From NCBI GenBank assembly GCA_028289365.1, contig JANQQM010000168.1:1-48271 (forward strand): a DNA stretch of 48,271 nt. The letters run 5' to 3'. The notes beneath the pieces are model-generated. The model searched no databases. It worked only from the letters and a program-made list of their open reading frames with translations, and was not told where the DNA came from. The translations under genes and the position numbers were made by a program. The stretch comes from Salaquimonas sp. Its GTDB lineage: Bacteria; Pseudomonadota; Alphaproteobacteria; Rhizobiales; Rhizobiaceae. Of the stretch, positions 42,100 to 48,271 are shown piece by piece (within the stretch, counting starts at the first letter, position 1; each line of letters opens with the position of its first letter).

Positions 42100-42906
42100 A
42101 TGACCGGAAAGGAAAAAACTCGGACTCGGCACAAACAAGCTTTGCTCCGTCTGTTACGATTCTTGGAAACTTCTAAAGATCATGCGAGCTGGCACCCAGC
42201 CGGCGAGTGCAAGGTAATGATTTGCAACAACAACAAATCGGTCACCTTTAGCCAGGAAGTTGTGGAACTCGCCGTTAGTGATGGATCGGTGCTACAGGAT
42301 GGGTATCGGCTTCGACTGACACCGGAAGGCCGCTCAAGACTACGGCGAGAACTTTATCCGGATATCTCCTACATTGCTCAGCATGGGGAAATCCGGGTTC
42401 AGGAAACAGATAACAAACAAGTATTCAAGAATGAGCGTGAGTCACCCTTGCGGAGGCTCTATCTTCGCAAGGATAAGAATGGAAACACCTGGATAGACGA
42501 TGACCAGTACGCGGCAGGCGAGAGATTGCGCAGGGATTTTGAAATCGCGCAATTGCAACCGTCCATTACAGCGAATTGGTCGAGTTTTGGAGCATCGGCT
42601 GCAAAGAATGGAAATGGAAAACAAGCCGAACTGGGTGATTTCGCGTTAGATTCCCGCAAGCGTGTGGAAGCCGCTATTGCTGCCCTGGACGGCGAACTGG
42701 CTGGTCTTGCACTCGATATCTGTTGCTACCTTAAAGGGTTTGAACATGTCGAGAGGGAGCGTCAGTGGCCACCGAGATCGGCCAAGCTCATGTTGAGAAC
42801 GGCACTATCCTGCCTGGCAGTCCACTACGGACTGCACCCTCGCTCCGGAGGCCAGACTGGCCACATACTAAATTGGGGCGACGGTACCCATATTCCTTCA
42901 ATATAG
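42100..42906 (+). CDS. DUF6456 domain protein
   Basis: A 268-residue cytoplasmic protein. The C-terminal half is the DUF6456 domain of alphaproteobacteria: PLRRLYLRKDKNGNTWIDDD, then AAGERLRRDFEIAQLQPSIT, and DICCYLKGFEHVERERQWPP followed by RSAKLMLRTALSCLAVHYGL. The N-terminal half resembles a winged-helix segment with a conserved WHPAG-like element. ATG at 42100; the TTG three bases before is less likely. It is coupled to the DnaA domain IV-like gene, and this pairing is conserved in related bacteria. Its DNA-binding or regulatory role is inferred only. Confidence 0.85.
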   Translation: MTGKEKTRTRHKQALLRLLRFLETSKDHASWHPAGECKVMICNNNKSVTFSQEVVELAVSDGSVLQDGYRLRLTPEGRSRLRRELYPDISYIAQHGEIRVQETDNKQVFKNERESPLRRLYLRKDKNGNTWIDDDQYAAGERLRRDFEIAQLQPSITANWSSFGASAAKNGNGKQAELGDFALDSRKRVEAAIAALDGELAGLALDICCYLKGFEHVERERQWPPRSAKLMLRTALSCLAVHYGLHPRSGGQTGHILNWGDGTHIPSI

Positions 42907-42921
42907 CGTTGCGGCACCGCA

Positions 42922-43347
42922 TCAAACTGTTACGACTTGTCTCGCCTCGCGCTTAATCCGCTCAATCATGGATCGCAAGCCGTTGGAGCGTTGGGGCGTG
43001 ATGTGCTCGGACAGGTTCAGTTTGTTTAGTGTTTCGGACTCATTGATTTGCGAAATTTCAGATGCTCTCTTGCCTGAAAACAAAGCTAACACCACCGCAA
43101 TCAATCCACGGACAATATGGGCATCGGAGTCTCCACGAAAGGTCAGGATGGGGTCTTCACCGTCATCATGATGAGTAACAATCCACACCTGACTGACGCA
43201 GCCCTGAACCTTGGTTCTCTGATTTTTTTCTTCGTCAGAGACAGGCTCCAGGCCGTCTCCCAGTTCAATCAGATATTTATACCGGTCTTCCCAGTCATCG
43301 AGGATCTCAAAATCGTCCAGAATTGCCTGAAGGTTTGGTCCAGCCAT
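42922..43347 (-). CDS. sufE: SufE family cysteine desulfuration protein
   Basis: A 141-residue protein accepting sulfane sulfur from a cysteine desulfurase (SufS) for Fe-S cluster assembly. It shows DDWEDRYKYLIELGDGLEPV, then TKVQGCVSQVWIVTHH with the sulfur-accepting cysteine C50, and LSEHITPQRSNGLRSMIERI at the end. It is cytoplasmic and of normal length. The suf cluster itself is not in the window. It converges with the DUF6456 gene and is followed upstream by the DUF5330 gene on the same strand. Confidence 0.95.
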   Translation of the reverse strand: MAGPNLQAILDDFEILDDWEDRYKYLIELGDGLEPVSDEEKNQRTKVQGCVSQVWIVTHHDDGEDPILTFRGDSDAHIVRGLIAVVLALFSGKRASEISQINESETLNKLNLSEHITPQRSNGLRSMIERIKREARQVVTV

Positions 43348-43425
43348 GAAGCTTCCCGTATTGATGAGTTTTGCACACTATCAATATAGGGCTTTGTTGC
43401 TGGAATAAATGATCCCTTGAAAAAT

Positions 43426-43782
43426 TTAAGGATGTCTCGAAGAACCTGTTACAACAGGGTCTGTCAGCGGTTCTGATTGTATTGCTTGATCACCTGGGCT
43501 GGCGGAAACATCGGGGGCCGAAAAGTGCTCGTCAAAATAACTATAGGCGAGCAGGGCGCCGGTTTTTGCCTTGGCACGGAATTGCGAGAACAACTCCAAA
43601 CCCGTATCGCAGGGCTGTGGATTGCGATAGCAAAACTGCGAAATGTCATAATAAGCAGACTGCACCAGGCTGATCGTCTCGCGGGTTGATACCACGCGCT
43701 GTTCGGCGTCCAGTTGTTCCTTGTCAACCGGAATGAACGCAATGATCAATGCCAAGCAGAATATTATCCTGATCATGAACAT
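43426..43782 (-). CDS. DUF5330-like small exported or membrane-anchored protein
   Basis: A 118-residue protein. The N-terminal hydrophobic segment (MIRIIFCLALIIAFIPV) is a signal peptide or anchor. The conserved part contains ISQFCYRNPQPCDTGLELFS, where the CxRNPxxC motif is typical of DUF5330 proteins of Hyphomicrobiales and may form a disulfide in the periplasm. The tail is Ser/Pro-rich. Function unknown. It diverges from the histidine kinase gene. Confidence 0.78.
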   Translation of the reverse strand: MFMIRIIFCLALIIAFIPVDKEQLDAEQRVVSTRETISLVQSAYYDISQFCYRNPQPCDTGLELFSQFRAKAKTGALLAYSYFDEHFSAPDVSASPGDQAIQSEPLTDPVVTGSSRHP

Positions 43783-44177
43783 GTTCCCTGTCTAACTTCC
43801 CAGCCAAGCGCTATCACACCTCCTTTAAGCGCAGATGTTGTCAAAACACGGAATTTAGCTCAATTTTTATTCAATCCCGATCTATCGCCAAAGTATCAGG
43901 CTTTTGTGGGTAAGGATCAAAGCCAATAGACGAGAAAACCTGTCATCGGCGTCTGTTTTATCAATTCGCCGACTACATCTGGATAATGAAAGATTCCGTT
44001 TACCATACAATCAGTTTCACGGCGAAAACACGGTTTCTATTCGAAATGTGGGTCGAAGACTTGTCAGGTTTAGCGTTCCGTTAAAGTGCCCATGGCACGG
44101 TCTTTTCAACGGCAAGGAACAGCGTGGCTTTCCAACACGTGCAATTCTTGCCAGCGGCGTACCGAGGGTTCCGTAGT
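43783..44177. other. Divergent intergenic region before histidine kinase
   Basis: About 395 bases between the DUF5330-like gene and the kinase start chosen here. A frame at 43904-44176 has no supporting motif. If translation began at the GTG at 44124 the region would shrink by 54 bases. No repeat or RNA structure is obvious. Confidence 0.4.
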
Positions 44178-45389
44178 ATGTGGGTTAGTGCCGGCAGGGC
44201 AAAAAGAGATTCAGAACGGAAAGTAAATCTGGCTTCGATTGGGCCCGATTTGTATACACTTCATCGTTCTGATGGATTTGCGGTCCATGTGGAATCGAAT
44301 TGTAAAAAAGTATTTGGATTTGACGCCGAACACCTGTCCGGGAAGGGATTTCTGGAAAATGTGCACATCCATGATCGCATCACGGTGGCCAAGGCAATTG
44401 AGGATTGCCTGACCTGCGGTACGCATAAGAGAGCCCAATTCAGACTGGTCCCCAATGCGCAGAACACGCCAACTCAGACTAAATGGTTTGAGTTACGCTG
44501 CGAACCAGCGCCAGAAGCATATTTTGACGGCGAAGCCATGCTGGTCTTGGCGGTCTCACGCGATATTTCTGAACATCGTGCCGAGGAGGAAGAATACCAC
44601 CGGCAGCGCGAAATTGCTGAAAGCGCGAACATTGCAAAGAGCCGGTTCTTGGCAAATATGAGCCATGAACTGCGTACACCGCTCAATGCTATCCTCGGAT
44701 TCTCCGAAATTCTTCAGTCAGATCACATGACAAGAATGCCGGCTGAACGCACGAAGGAATATATCGGACTCATTCATAGCTCGTCATCGCATCTTCTAAA
44801 TGTTCTCAATGACATTCTCGACATGTCAAAGATAGAATCCGGCAAGTATGAAATAATATCCGAGCCGTTCGACATGGCTTACGCGGTGACGGCCGGTTGC
44901 CAGATATTGCGCGGCAGCGCTGAGCAAAAGAATCTGGATATTGCGATTCACATTGAGCCGGATCTTCCGGAGGTCACCGCCGATGAACGGGCGATCAAGC
45001 AGATTGTCATCAATCTGGTCTCCAACGCGGTGAAATTTTCAGAAAGTAACGGGCGGATTGAGATAGGATTGGCAAGGTCAGGAAGAAATATTTGCTTTAC
45101 TGTCTCCGACAACGGAATCGGTATATCGCCTGAACATTTGGACAGTCTTGGACTGCCGTTCTATCAGGCTGACAGCAAATATGACCGCAGATATGAAGGT
45201 ACAGGTCTCGGTCTTTCTGTTGTTTGCGGATTGGTCGACCTGCATCATGGCAAGGTCGAATTCGACAGCAAGAAGGGAAGCGGAACAACGGTAAAGGTTG
45301 TTATTCCGATCAATCCGCCTGACGCCACGCCGGTGCCCGCTTACGAACATCTTGAATTGGTGCAGTCAAATAAACGGCGCACCGCTTGA
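44178..45389 (+). CDS. PAS domain sensor histidine kinase
   Basis: A 403-residue soluble kinase. A PAS domain occupies about residues 20-135 (GFAVHVESNCKKVFGFDAEH, VLAVSRDISEHRAEEEE). HisKA follows, with the phosphorylated histidine in ANMSHELRTPLNAILGF near residue 165. HATPase_c has the N box INLVSNAVKFSE near 280, G1 SDNGIGIS near 311 and G2 YEGTGLGLSVV near 342. No membrane segment is visible. The ATG at 44178 has a GAGGG site nine bases upstream; GTG 44124 is the alternative. The phosphodonor part resembles the DivJ/PleC group that acts on DivK-type regulators, but assignment to that pathway is inferred. No response regulator is adjacent. Confidence 0.9.
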   Translation: MWVSAGRAKRDSERKVNLASIGPDLYTLHRSDGFAVHVESNCKKVFGFDAEHLSGKGFLENVHIHDRITVAKAIEDCLTCGTHKRAQFRLVPNAQNTPTQTKWFELRCEPAPEAYFDGEAMLVLAVSRDISEHRAEEEEYHRQREIAESANIAKSRFLANMSHELRTPLNAILGFSEILQSDHMTRMPAERTKEYIGLIHSSSSHLLNVLNDILDMSKIESGKYEIISEPFDMAYAVTAGCQILRGSAEQKNLDIAIHIEPDLPEVTADERAIKQIVINLVSNAVKFSESNGRIEIGLARSGRNICFTVSDNGIGISPEHLDSLGLPFYQADSKYDRRYEGTGLGLSVVCGLVDLHHGKVEFDSKKGSGTTVKVVIPINPPDATPVPAYEHLELVQSNKRRTA

Positions 45390-45408
45390 TACCCAGGGGT
45401 CGATAGAA

Positions 45409-46176
45409 ATGTTGAAGTACATGCTTGCCGCGCTCGGTGAAACCATTCAGGAAAACCCGTCCATTGCGGCTGGATCCTGCGTGTTCCTTGTGGCGTTTTC
45501 ATTGGTGGCGGCAAATGCTCTCTACGCTCAAAATGGCGGCCACCCGGTCCCTCTTTGGGCAACGCGTGACAGCACAACAACCCAATCGATTAATGTTGGT
45601 TCCCGGCAAACGGACTCGGCTCGTATTTCGTTCACCGCTTTGACATTGGACCGTGTTCCAGTTCCGATCATGCGCCCGGAAAACAACGATCCCAGGGTAC
45701 CTGCATCCTCCCTCGTTCGCGAAGCCCAGTCACATCTCGCAGCTCTGGGATATTATCGTGGCGAAATAGATGGCCTATACGGCCCACAGACAAGACAGGC
45801 GATCATTTCATTTGAGACCGCTTATGGCTACAGCGCGAGTGGATTGGTCAGCACCTCGCTGTTGCGCAACATAGGTGATATTGCTCAAAGCAGCGGCAAG
45901 CAGCTCAGCCCAGCGGAAGATCCCATCGATGCGGGTTCTGGCATTCAGCGGCCCAAAAATAGTTCTCCGCCAATGGATTCTGCCCGTATTGCAAGGGTGC
46001 AAATCGGCCTGATAAATTTTGGTGAAGTTGAAATCGCCGCCGATGGCGTTTTGGGAGAGGCTACGAAAGCTGCAATTGAACGATTTCAAAAGCGCTACAA
46101 GCTCCAGGTAACCGGTATGCCTGACGAAGCGATCATCAGAAAATTGGAAGACATAGGCGCTCTGAGAAAAAGCTGA
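45409..46176 (+). CDS. Membrane-anchored protein with two peptidoglycan-binding domains
   Basis: A 255-residue protein. A single hydrophobic segment near residues 16-37 (AAGSCVFLVAFSLVAANALY) anchors it to the inner membrane with the rest in the periplasm. Two PG_binding_1 domains follow: REAQSHLAALGYYRGEIDGL with YGPQTRQAIISFE, and RIARVQIGLINFGEVEIAAD with GEATKAAIERFQKRYKL. The linker between them is Pro/Ser-rich. ATG at 45409 has an AGGGG site; upstream codons overlap the kinase gene. It follows the kinase by 19 bases and precedes the DUF1491 gene by two, so the three are one operon. Confidence 0.9.
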   Translation: MLKYMLAALGETIQENPSIAAGSCVFLVAFSLVAANALYAQNGGHPVPLWATRDSTTTQSINVGSRQTDSARISFTALTLDRVPVPIMRPENNDPRVPASSLVREAQSHLAALGYYRGEIDGLYGPQTRQAIISFETAYGYSASGLVSTSLLRNIGDIAQSSGKQLSPAEDPIDAGSGIQRPKNSSPPMDSARIARVQIGLINFGEVEIAADGVLGEATKAAIERFQKRYKLQVTGMPDEAIIRKLEDIGALRKS

Positions 46177-46178
46177 TC

Positions 46179-46514
46179 ATGCGCCTTCAGAGCCACATCT
46201 GGATATCGGCATTCATGAAGAAAGAGATGGCCGATGGATGCTACTCGACCATAATCCGCAAAGGTGCGACTGAGGCAGGCGCCATTTTTGTGATTCACAA
46301 CCATCTTGATGGCACCTGCAGCGTATATTCACAGGCACCACAAGCCATCTTCGCCGAGGAACCGGATTTGGACCGAAGGTTCGAAAAAGTCCTGGATCAT
46401 GTTGCCGAAAGCGAAACAGCCGAATGGTTGAACAAGCAAAGTTCATTCGATCCCGACTGCTGGATTGTCGAAACAGAACGCAAGACGGGCGAACCCGATC
46501 TGCTAATCATATGA
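46179..46514 (+). CDS. DUF1491 family protein
   Basis: A 111-residue cytoplasmic protein of the alphaproteobacterial DUF1491 family. It begins MRLQSHIWISAFMKKEMADG and contains KGATEAGAIFVIHNHLDGTC, followed by the end segment DPDCWIVETERKTGEPDLL. The family's function is unknown. The start is two bases after the stop of the peptidoglycan-binding gene, so translation is coupled. It converges with the DUF2336 gene 19 bases away. Confidence 0.9.
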   Translation: MRLQSHIWISAFMKKEMADGCYSTIIRKGATEAGAIFVIHNHLDGTCSVYSQAPQAIFAEEPDLDRRFEKVLDHVAESETAEWLNKQSSFDPDCWIVETERKTGEPDLLII

Positions 46515-46533
46515 GTTTTAGGTTGTTGAGAAT

Positions 46534-47745
46534 TTAGCCGGTTTCCTTGAACATCTGCCGTTCTTCGTCCTGCCTCATTTGTGTTGATTTGAGCTCCGAA
46601 ATTTCGCGTCTGCGCGAAGCAACAGCACCCATCAAATTATCTGGGACAGATGACTTTTCGGAATCAGATTTCTGCTCATCAAACTTGCCGCCAAGTTTTT
46701 CAAGGAACCTGCGGCATTCTTCAAAGTCTATTTCGTTGATGATCGTTTTTGTGTTGTCATAACTCGTTCTGCTGCTGGCTACTCTTGAATTGAGCAGGAG
46801 CAACAATTGTAGCGAGACCACAAATCCTGCGCCCAGTCCCTTGAACAGGACGCACAGATTTTCAGCATCCGGCTCGTCCAGCAATCGACGGACAATGCTG
46901 GCTCGAATTCCGCAGTAACTTTCTACCAATTCTGCCAGGCCTTCCTTGCGACCCTTCCTGGTGACCTGAAGCAATTGGGTTTCCAACGGAATTTTCGGGT
47001 CGTATTGGTATGAGGCATGATCCGGTTGGTGGCTTCTACCCAATTTGCCGCCAACAGACGCCATTTTCACGATCTGGTTCTCGGTATCATTCCTTAGCGT
47101 CGGACTGCTTTTGACCATGTCCGGCTTCTCGATCGGTTTTGAGGTTTCAATAATGGAAGACTCTGATGCAGGTGTCGGCGCCAACTCTGGTTGTCGCGAT
47201 TGTGCCAGTGCCGGGTTTCGTGCCAGCAGCTCAGCGCATTCTTTTCCCCCTGCCTTTTCAAGCGCCTTCGCACTTTCCTCGCTGAGGTCCATCCTGCGGC
47301 AAAGAATTTTGAGATGATCCAGCGAAAGCCTCTCCGACAGTGTCTTGATGTCGAATTCGTTGATTGCCGGCGAAAACAACAATACCGGAGCAGCGATATC
47401 GGCACTGTCCATTGCCAGATACATCAGGATTTGTCTTGGTGTATACACATTGCGTGCAAGTGATGCTGAAAGCAGCCGTCGTTCGGCTTTGCCGCAGTCG
47501 CCGATCATCTGATAAAACAACTCCTTGAACATTTCGATTTCATGCCGGTTTGGCCGGTCAAATTCACAGAAACTGCGTGTCGATTCGGCCAGGAGATTGG
47601 CCTTGCGTGAAAGTTGGTTCCCGCGCTGTTGCGCGGCGCCAGCCAGTGAGTAATTGTCGCGGCGGGCGCTTCGCCCCGATGAAAAAATCGGTTTTGTCTT
47701 GTCAGATTTCTCTCGTATGCTCGGCTGCATTGATAATCCGTTCAT
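46534..47745 (-). CDS. DUF2336 domain protein
   Basis: A 403-residue cytoplasmic protein. The DUF2336 domain, an alpha-helical repeat fold, covers roughly residues 45-200 and shows EIEMFKELFYQMIGDCGKAE, then RQILMYLAMDSADIAAPVLL and LSLDHLKILCRRMDLSEESA. A middle section (PELAPTPASESSIIETSKPI) is low-complexity, and the C-terminal half is helical, ending in a charged tail. An ATG at 47730 is an alternative start; neither start has a strong ribosome-binding site. The function is unknown; the family is common in alphaproteobacteria near cell-cycle and sensory genes. Confidence 0.85.
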   Translation of the reverse strand: MNGLSMQPSIREKSDKTKPIFSSGRSARRDNYSLAGAAQQRGNQLSRKANLLAESTRSFCEFDRPNRHEIEMFKELFYQMIGDCGKAERRLLSASLARNVYTPRQILMYLAMDSADIAAPVLLFSPAINEFDIKTLSERLSLDHLKILCRRMDLSEESAKALEKAGGKECAELLARNPALAQSRQPELAPTPASESSIIETSKPIEKPDMVKSSPTLRNDTENQIVKMASVGGKLGRSHQPDHASYQYDPKIPLETQLLQVTRKGRKEGLAELVESYCGIRASIVRRLLDEPDAENLCVLFKGLGAGFVVSLQLLLLLNSRVASSRTSYDNTKTIINEIDFEECRRFLEKLGGKFDEQKSDSEKSSVPDNLMGAVASRRREISELKSTQMRQDEERQMFKETG

Positions 47746-47997
47746 TAGCTCGAATCAAAATTCTTGCAACCGATCCTCGATCTTATTTCTTAGTTTTTTG
47801 TTAACCTTGTCAGATTGTTAAAACAAACTGGGTCGTAATTGCGCAACAGCTCGATCAGATAAGTTACGTCGCGTAATGTTTTGGCCAATCTGCCCTGAAT
47901 TCTTTACCACTTGTTAACGAAGATTCATTTCTATGACGCCCGAAAGCGTTGGCCCAGAGGTTTATTTGGTGGCCATTGAACGTAATCGGAGAACGTT
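47746..47997. other. Intergenic region between DUF2336 and small gene
   Basis: About 250 bases, divergent. It holds three GTTAA elements (TTAA at 47801, 47818 and 47914), which faintly resemble CtrA half-sites, but their spacing does not fit the TTAA-N7-TTAA consensus. No gene is visible. Confidence 0.35.
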
Positions 47998-48192
47998 ATG
48001 GCGGCAATCATCGAGTTCCCGAAAGAAGCTTCGATCTGGCGACAGAAGAGGGCATCCGCGCAACCTGAATCTGGCGCGACCGGTGCAAAGATACTTATGT
48101 TCACCGGCGTGAGGTATGCCAAACATCAAATAGCCGATACGCCTGCAGAACCTTCCGAAGCTAAAGTGAGCAAGGAAAAGAAGAGCCGATAG
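47998..48192 (+). CDS. Small hypothetical protein (64 aa)
   Basis: A 64-residue protein starting MAAIIEFPKEASIWRQKRAS, with a core AKILMFTGVRYAKH and a charged tail ending KVSKEKKSR. The starting IIEFP and the ILMFTGVRY segment recall short conserved proteins of Hyphomicrobiales, but I cannot name a family. It has no membrane segment or signal peptide. The ATG at 47998 follows GGAGAACGTT, a good ribosome-binding site. Function unknown. Confidence 0.7.
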   Translation: MAAIIEFPKEASIWRQKRASAQPESGATGAKILMFTGVRYAKHQIADTPAEPSEAKVSKEKKSR

Positions 48193-48198
48193 TGCAGA

Positions 48199-48271
48199 TC
48201 AACTTCCTGGTTGGGTGTCGTCAGTCGGTCTTTCGCCAGCCACCGGCAGATATGGCTCGCAGCTAATCGCG
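48199..48271 (-). CDS. Possible C-terminal end of a leftward gene (partial)
   Basis: One minus-strand frame is open from the window edge to a TGA at 48199-48201, giving 23 codons that read AISCEPYLPVAGERPTDDTQ then PGS. The stretch is too short to identify. It would converge with the 64-residue gene, a plausible layout. A second minus frame is also open here, so this is tentative. Confidence 0.25.
   Translation of the reverse strand, partial: AISCEPYLPVAGERPTDDTQPGS

Noticed and set aside
47801-47917. Possible CtrA sites upstream of the DUF2336 and 64-residue genes
   Set aside because: TTAA elements are present but the spacing is 13 bases instead of about seven, and a TTAACCAT half-site is missing.
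1-48271. tRNA, rRNA, CRISPR arrays, prophage or insertion sequences
   Set aside because: No cloverleaf-like tRNA, rRNA segment, regularly spaced repeat, transposase or integrase could be recognised by reading; a covariance-model scan would be needed to exclude small RNAs.

Overview
The window looks like chromosome of an alphaproteobacterium of the order Hyphomicrobiales (Rhizobiales). The best evidence is the right-hand end, where mucR, a DnaA domain IV-only gene, a DUF6456 gene, sufE, a DUF5330 gene, a PAS histidine kinase, a peptidoglycan-binding gene, a DUF1491 gene and a DUF2336 gene follow one another. That family set and order is familiar from this order. The genus cannot be named from the sequence alone. 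I see no rRNA, tRNA, CRISPR array, integrase, transposase or insertion sequence.

Positions 1-22700 hold a surface-polysaccharide region, AT-rich on the left and more balanced from about 11.4 kb. It encodes five SAM-dependent methyltransferases, one of them cut by the left edge and two resembling the macrolide sugar methyltransferases MycE/TylE and TylF/MycF. It also encodes a sulfotransferase, several glycosyltransferases, an ABC-2 polysaccharide exporter (Wzm/Wzt-like), an O-antigen ligase/polymerase-like membrane protein, and a complete dTDP-L-rhamnose pathway (rmlB, rmlC, rmlA on minus, rmlD on plus). The likely product is a rhamnose-containing, methylated and possibly sulfated exopolysaccharide, O-antigen or capsule. 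A gamma-carbonic-anhydrase-like gene and a Tat-exported beta-helix protein close the region. One methyltransferase gene (8837-9667) is a mosaic with a sharp base-composition break inside it.

Positions 22890-32490 are mostly housekeeping and redox genes: a DUF853/HerA-like ATPase, a ketopantoate-reductase-like enzyme, a type II haloacid dehalogenase, Fe/Mn superoxide dismutase, cytochrome c', a diheme cytochrome c, a membrane class III nucleotide cyclase, oligopeptidase B and MsrB. A strong 16-bp inverted repeat lies between sodB and the cytochrome c' gene.

Positions 32604-40352 form one tight minus-strand operon for a multisubunit cation/proton antiporter. Its order is E-F-G-(DUF4040 plus MbhE)-B-C-D1-D2-small membrane protein-D3. 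There is no full-length MrpA. The first part is collinear with the membrane arm of archaeal Mbh/Mbx complexes, but no hydrogenase or complex I catalytic gene is present. The 116-residue protein between D2 and D3 is a candidate extra subunit.

Positions 40889-48271 are the conserved Hyphomicrobiales block. MucR here has a Cys-Asp-His-His zinc-finger sphere and lies downstream of a perfect 8-bp dyad; its gene ends in a clear rho-independent terminator.
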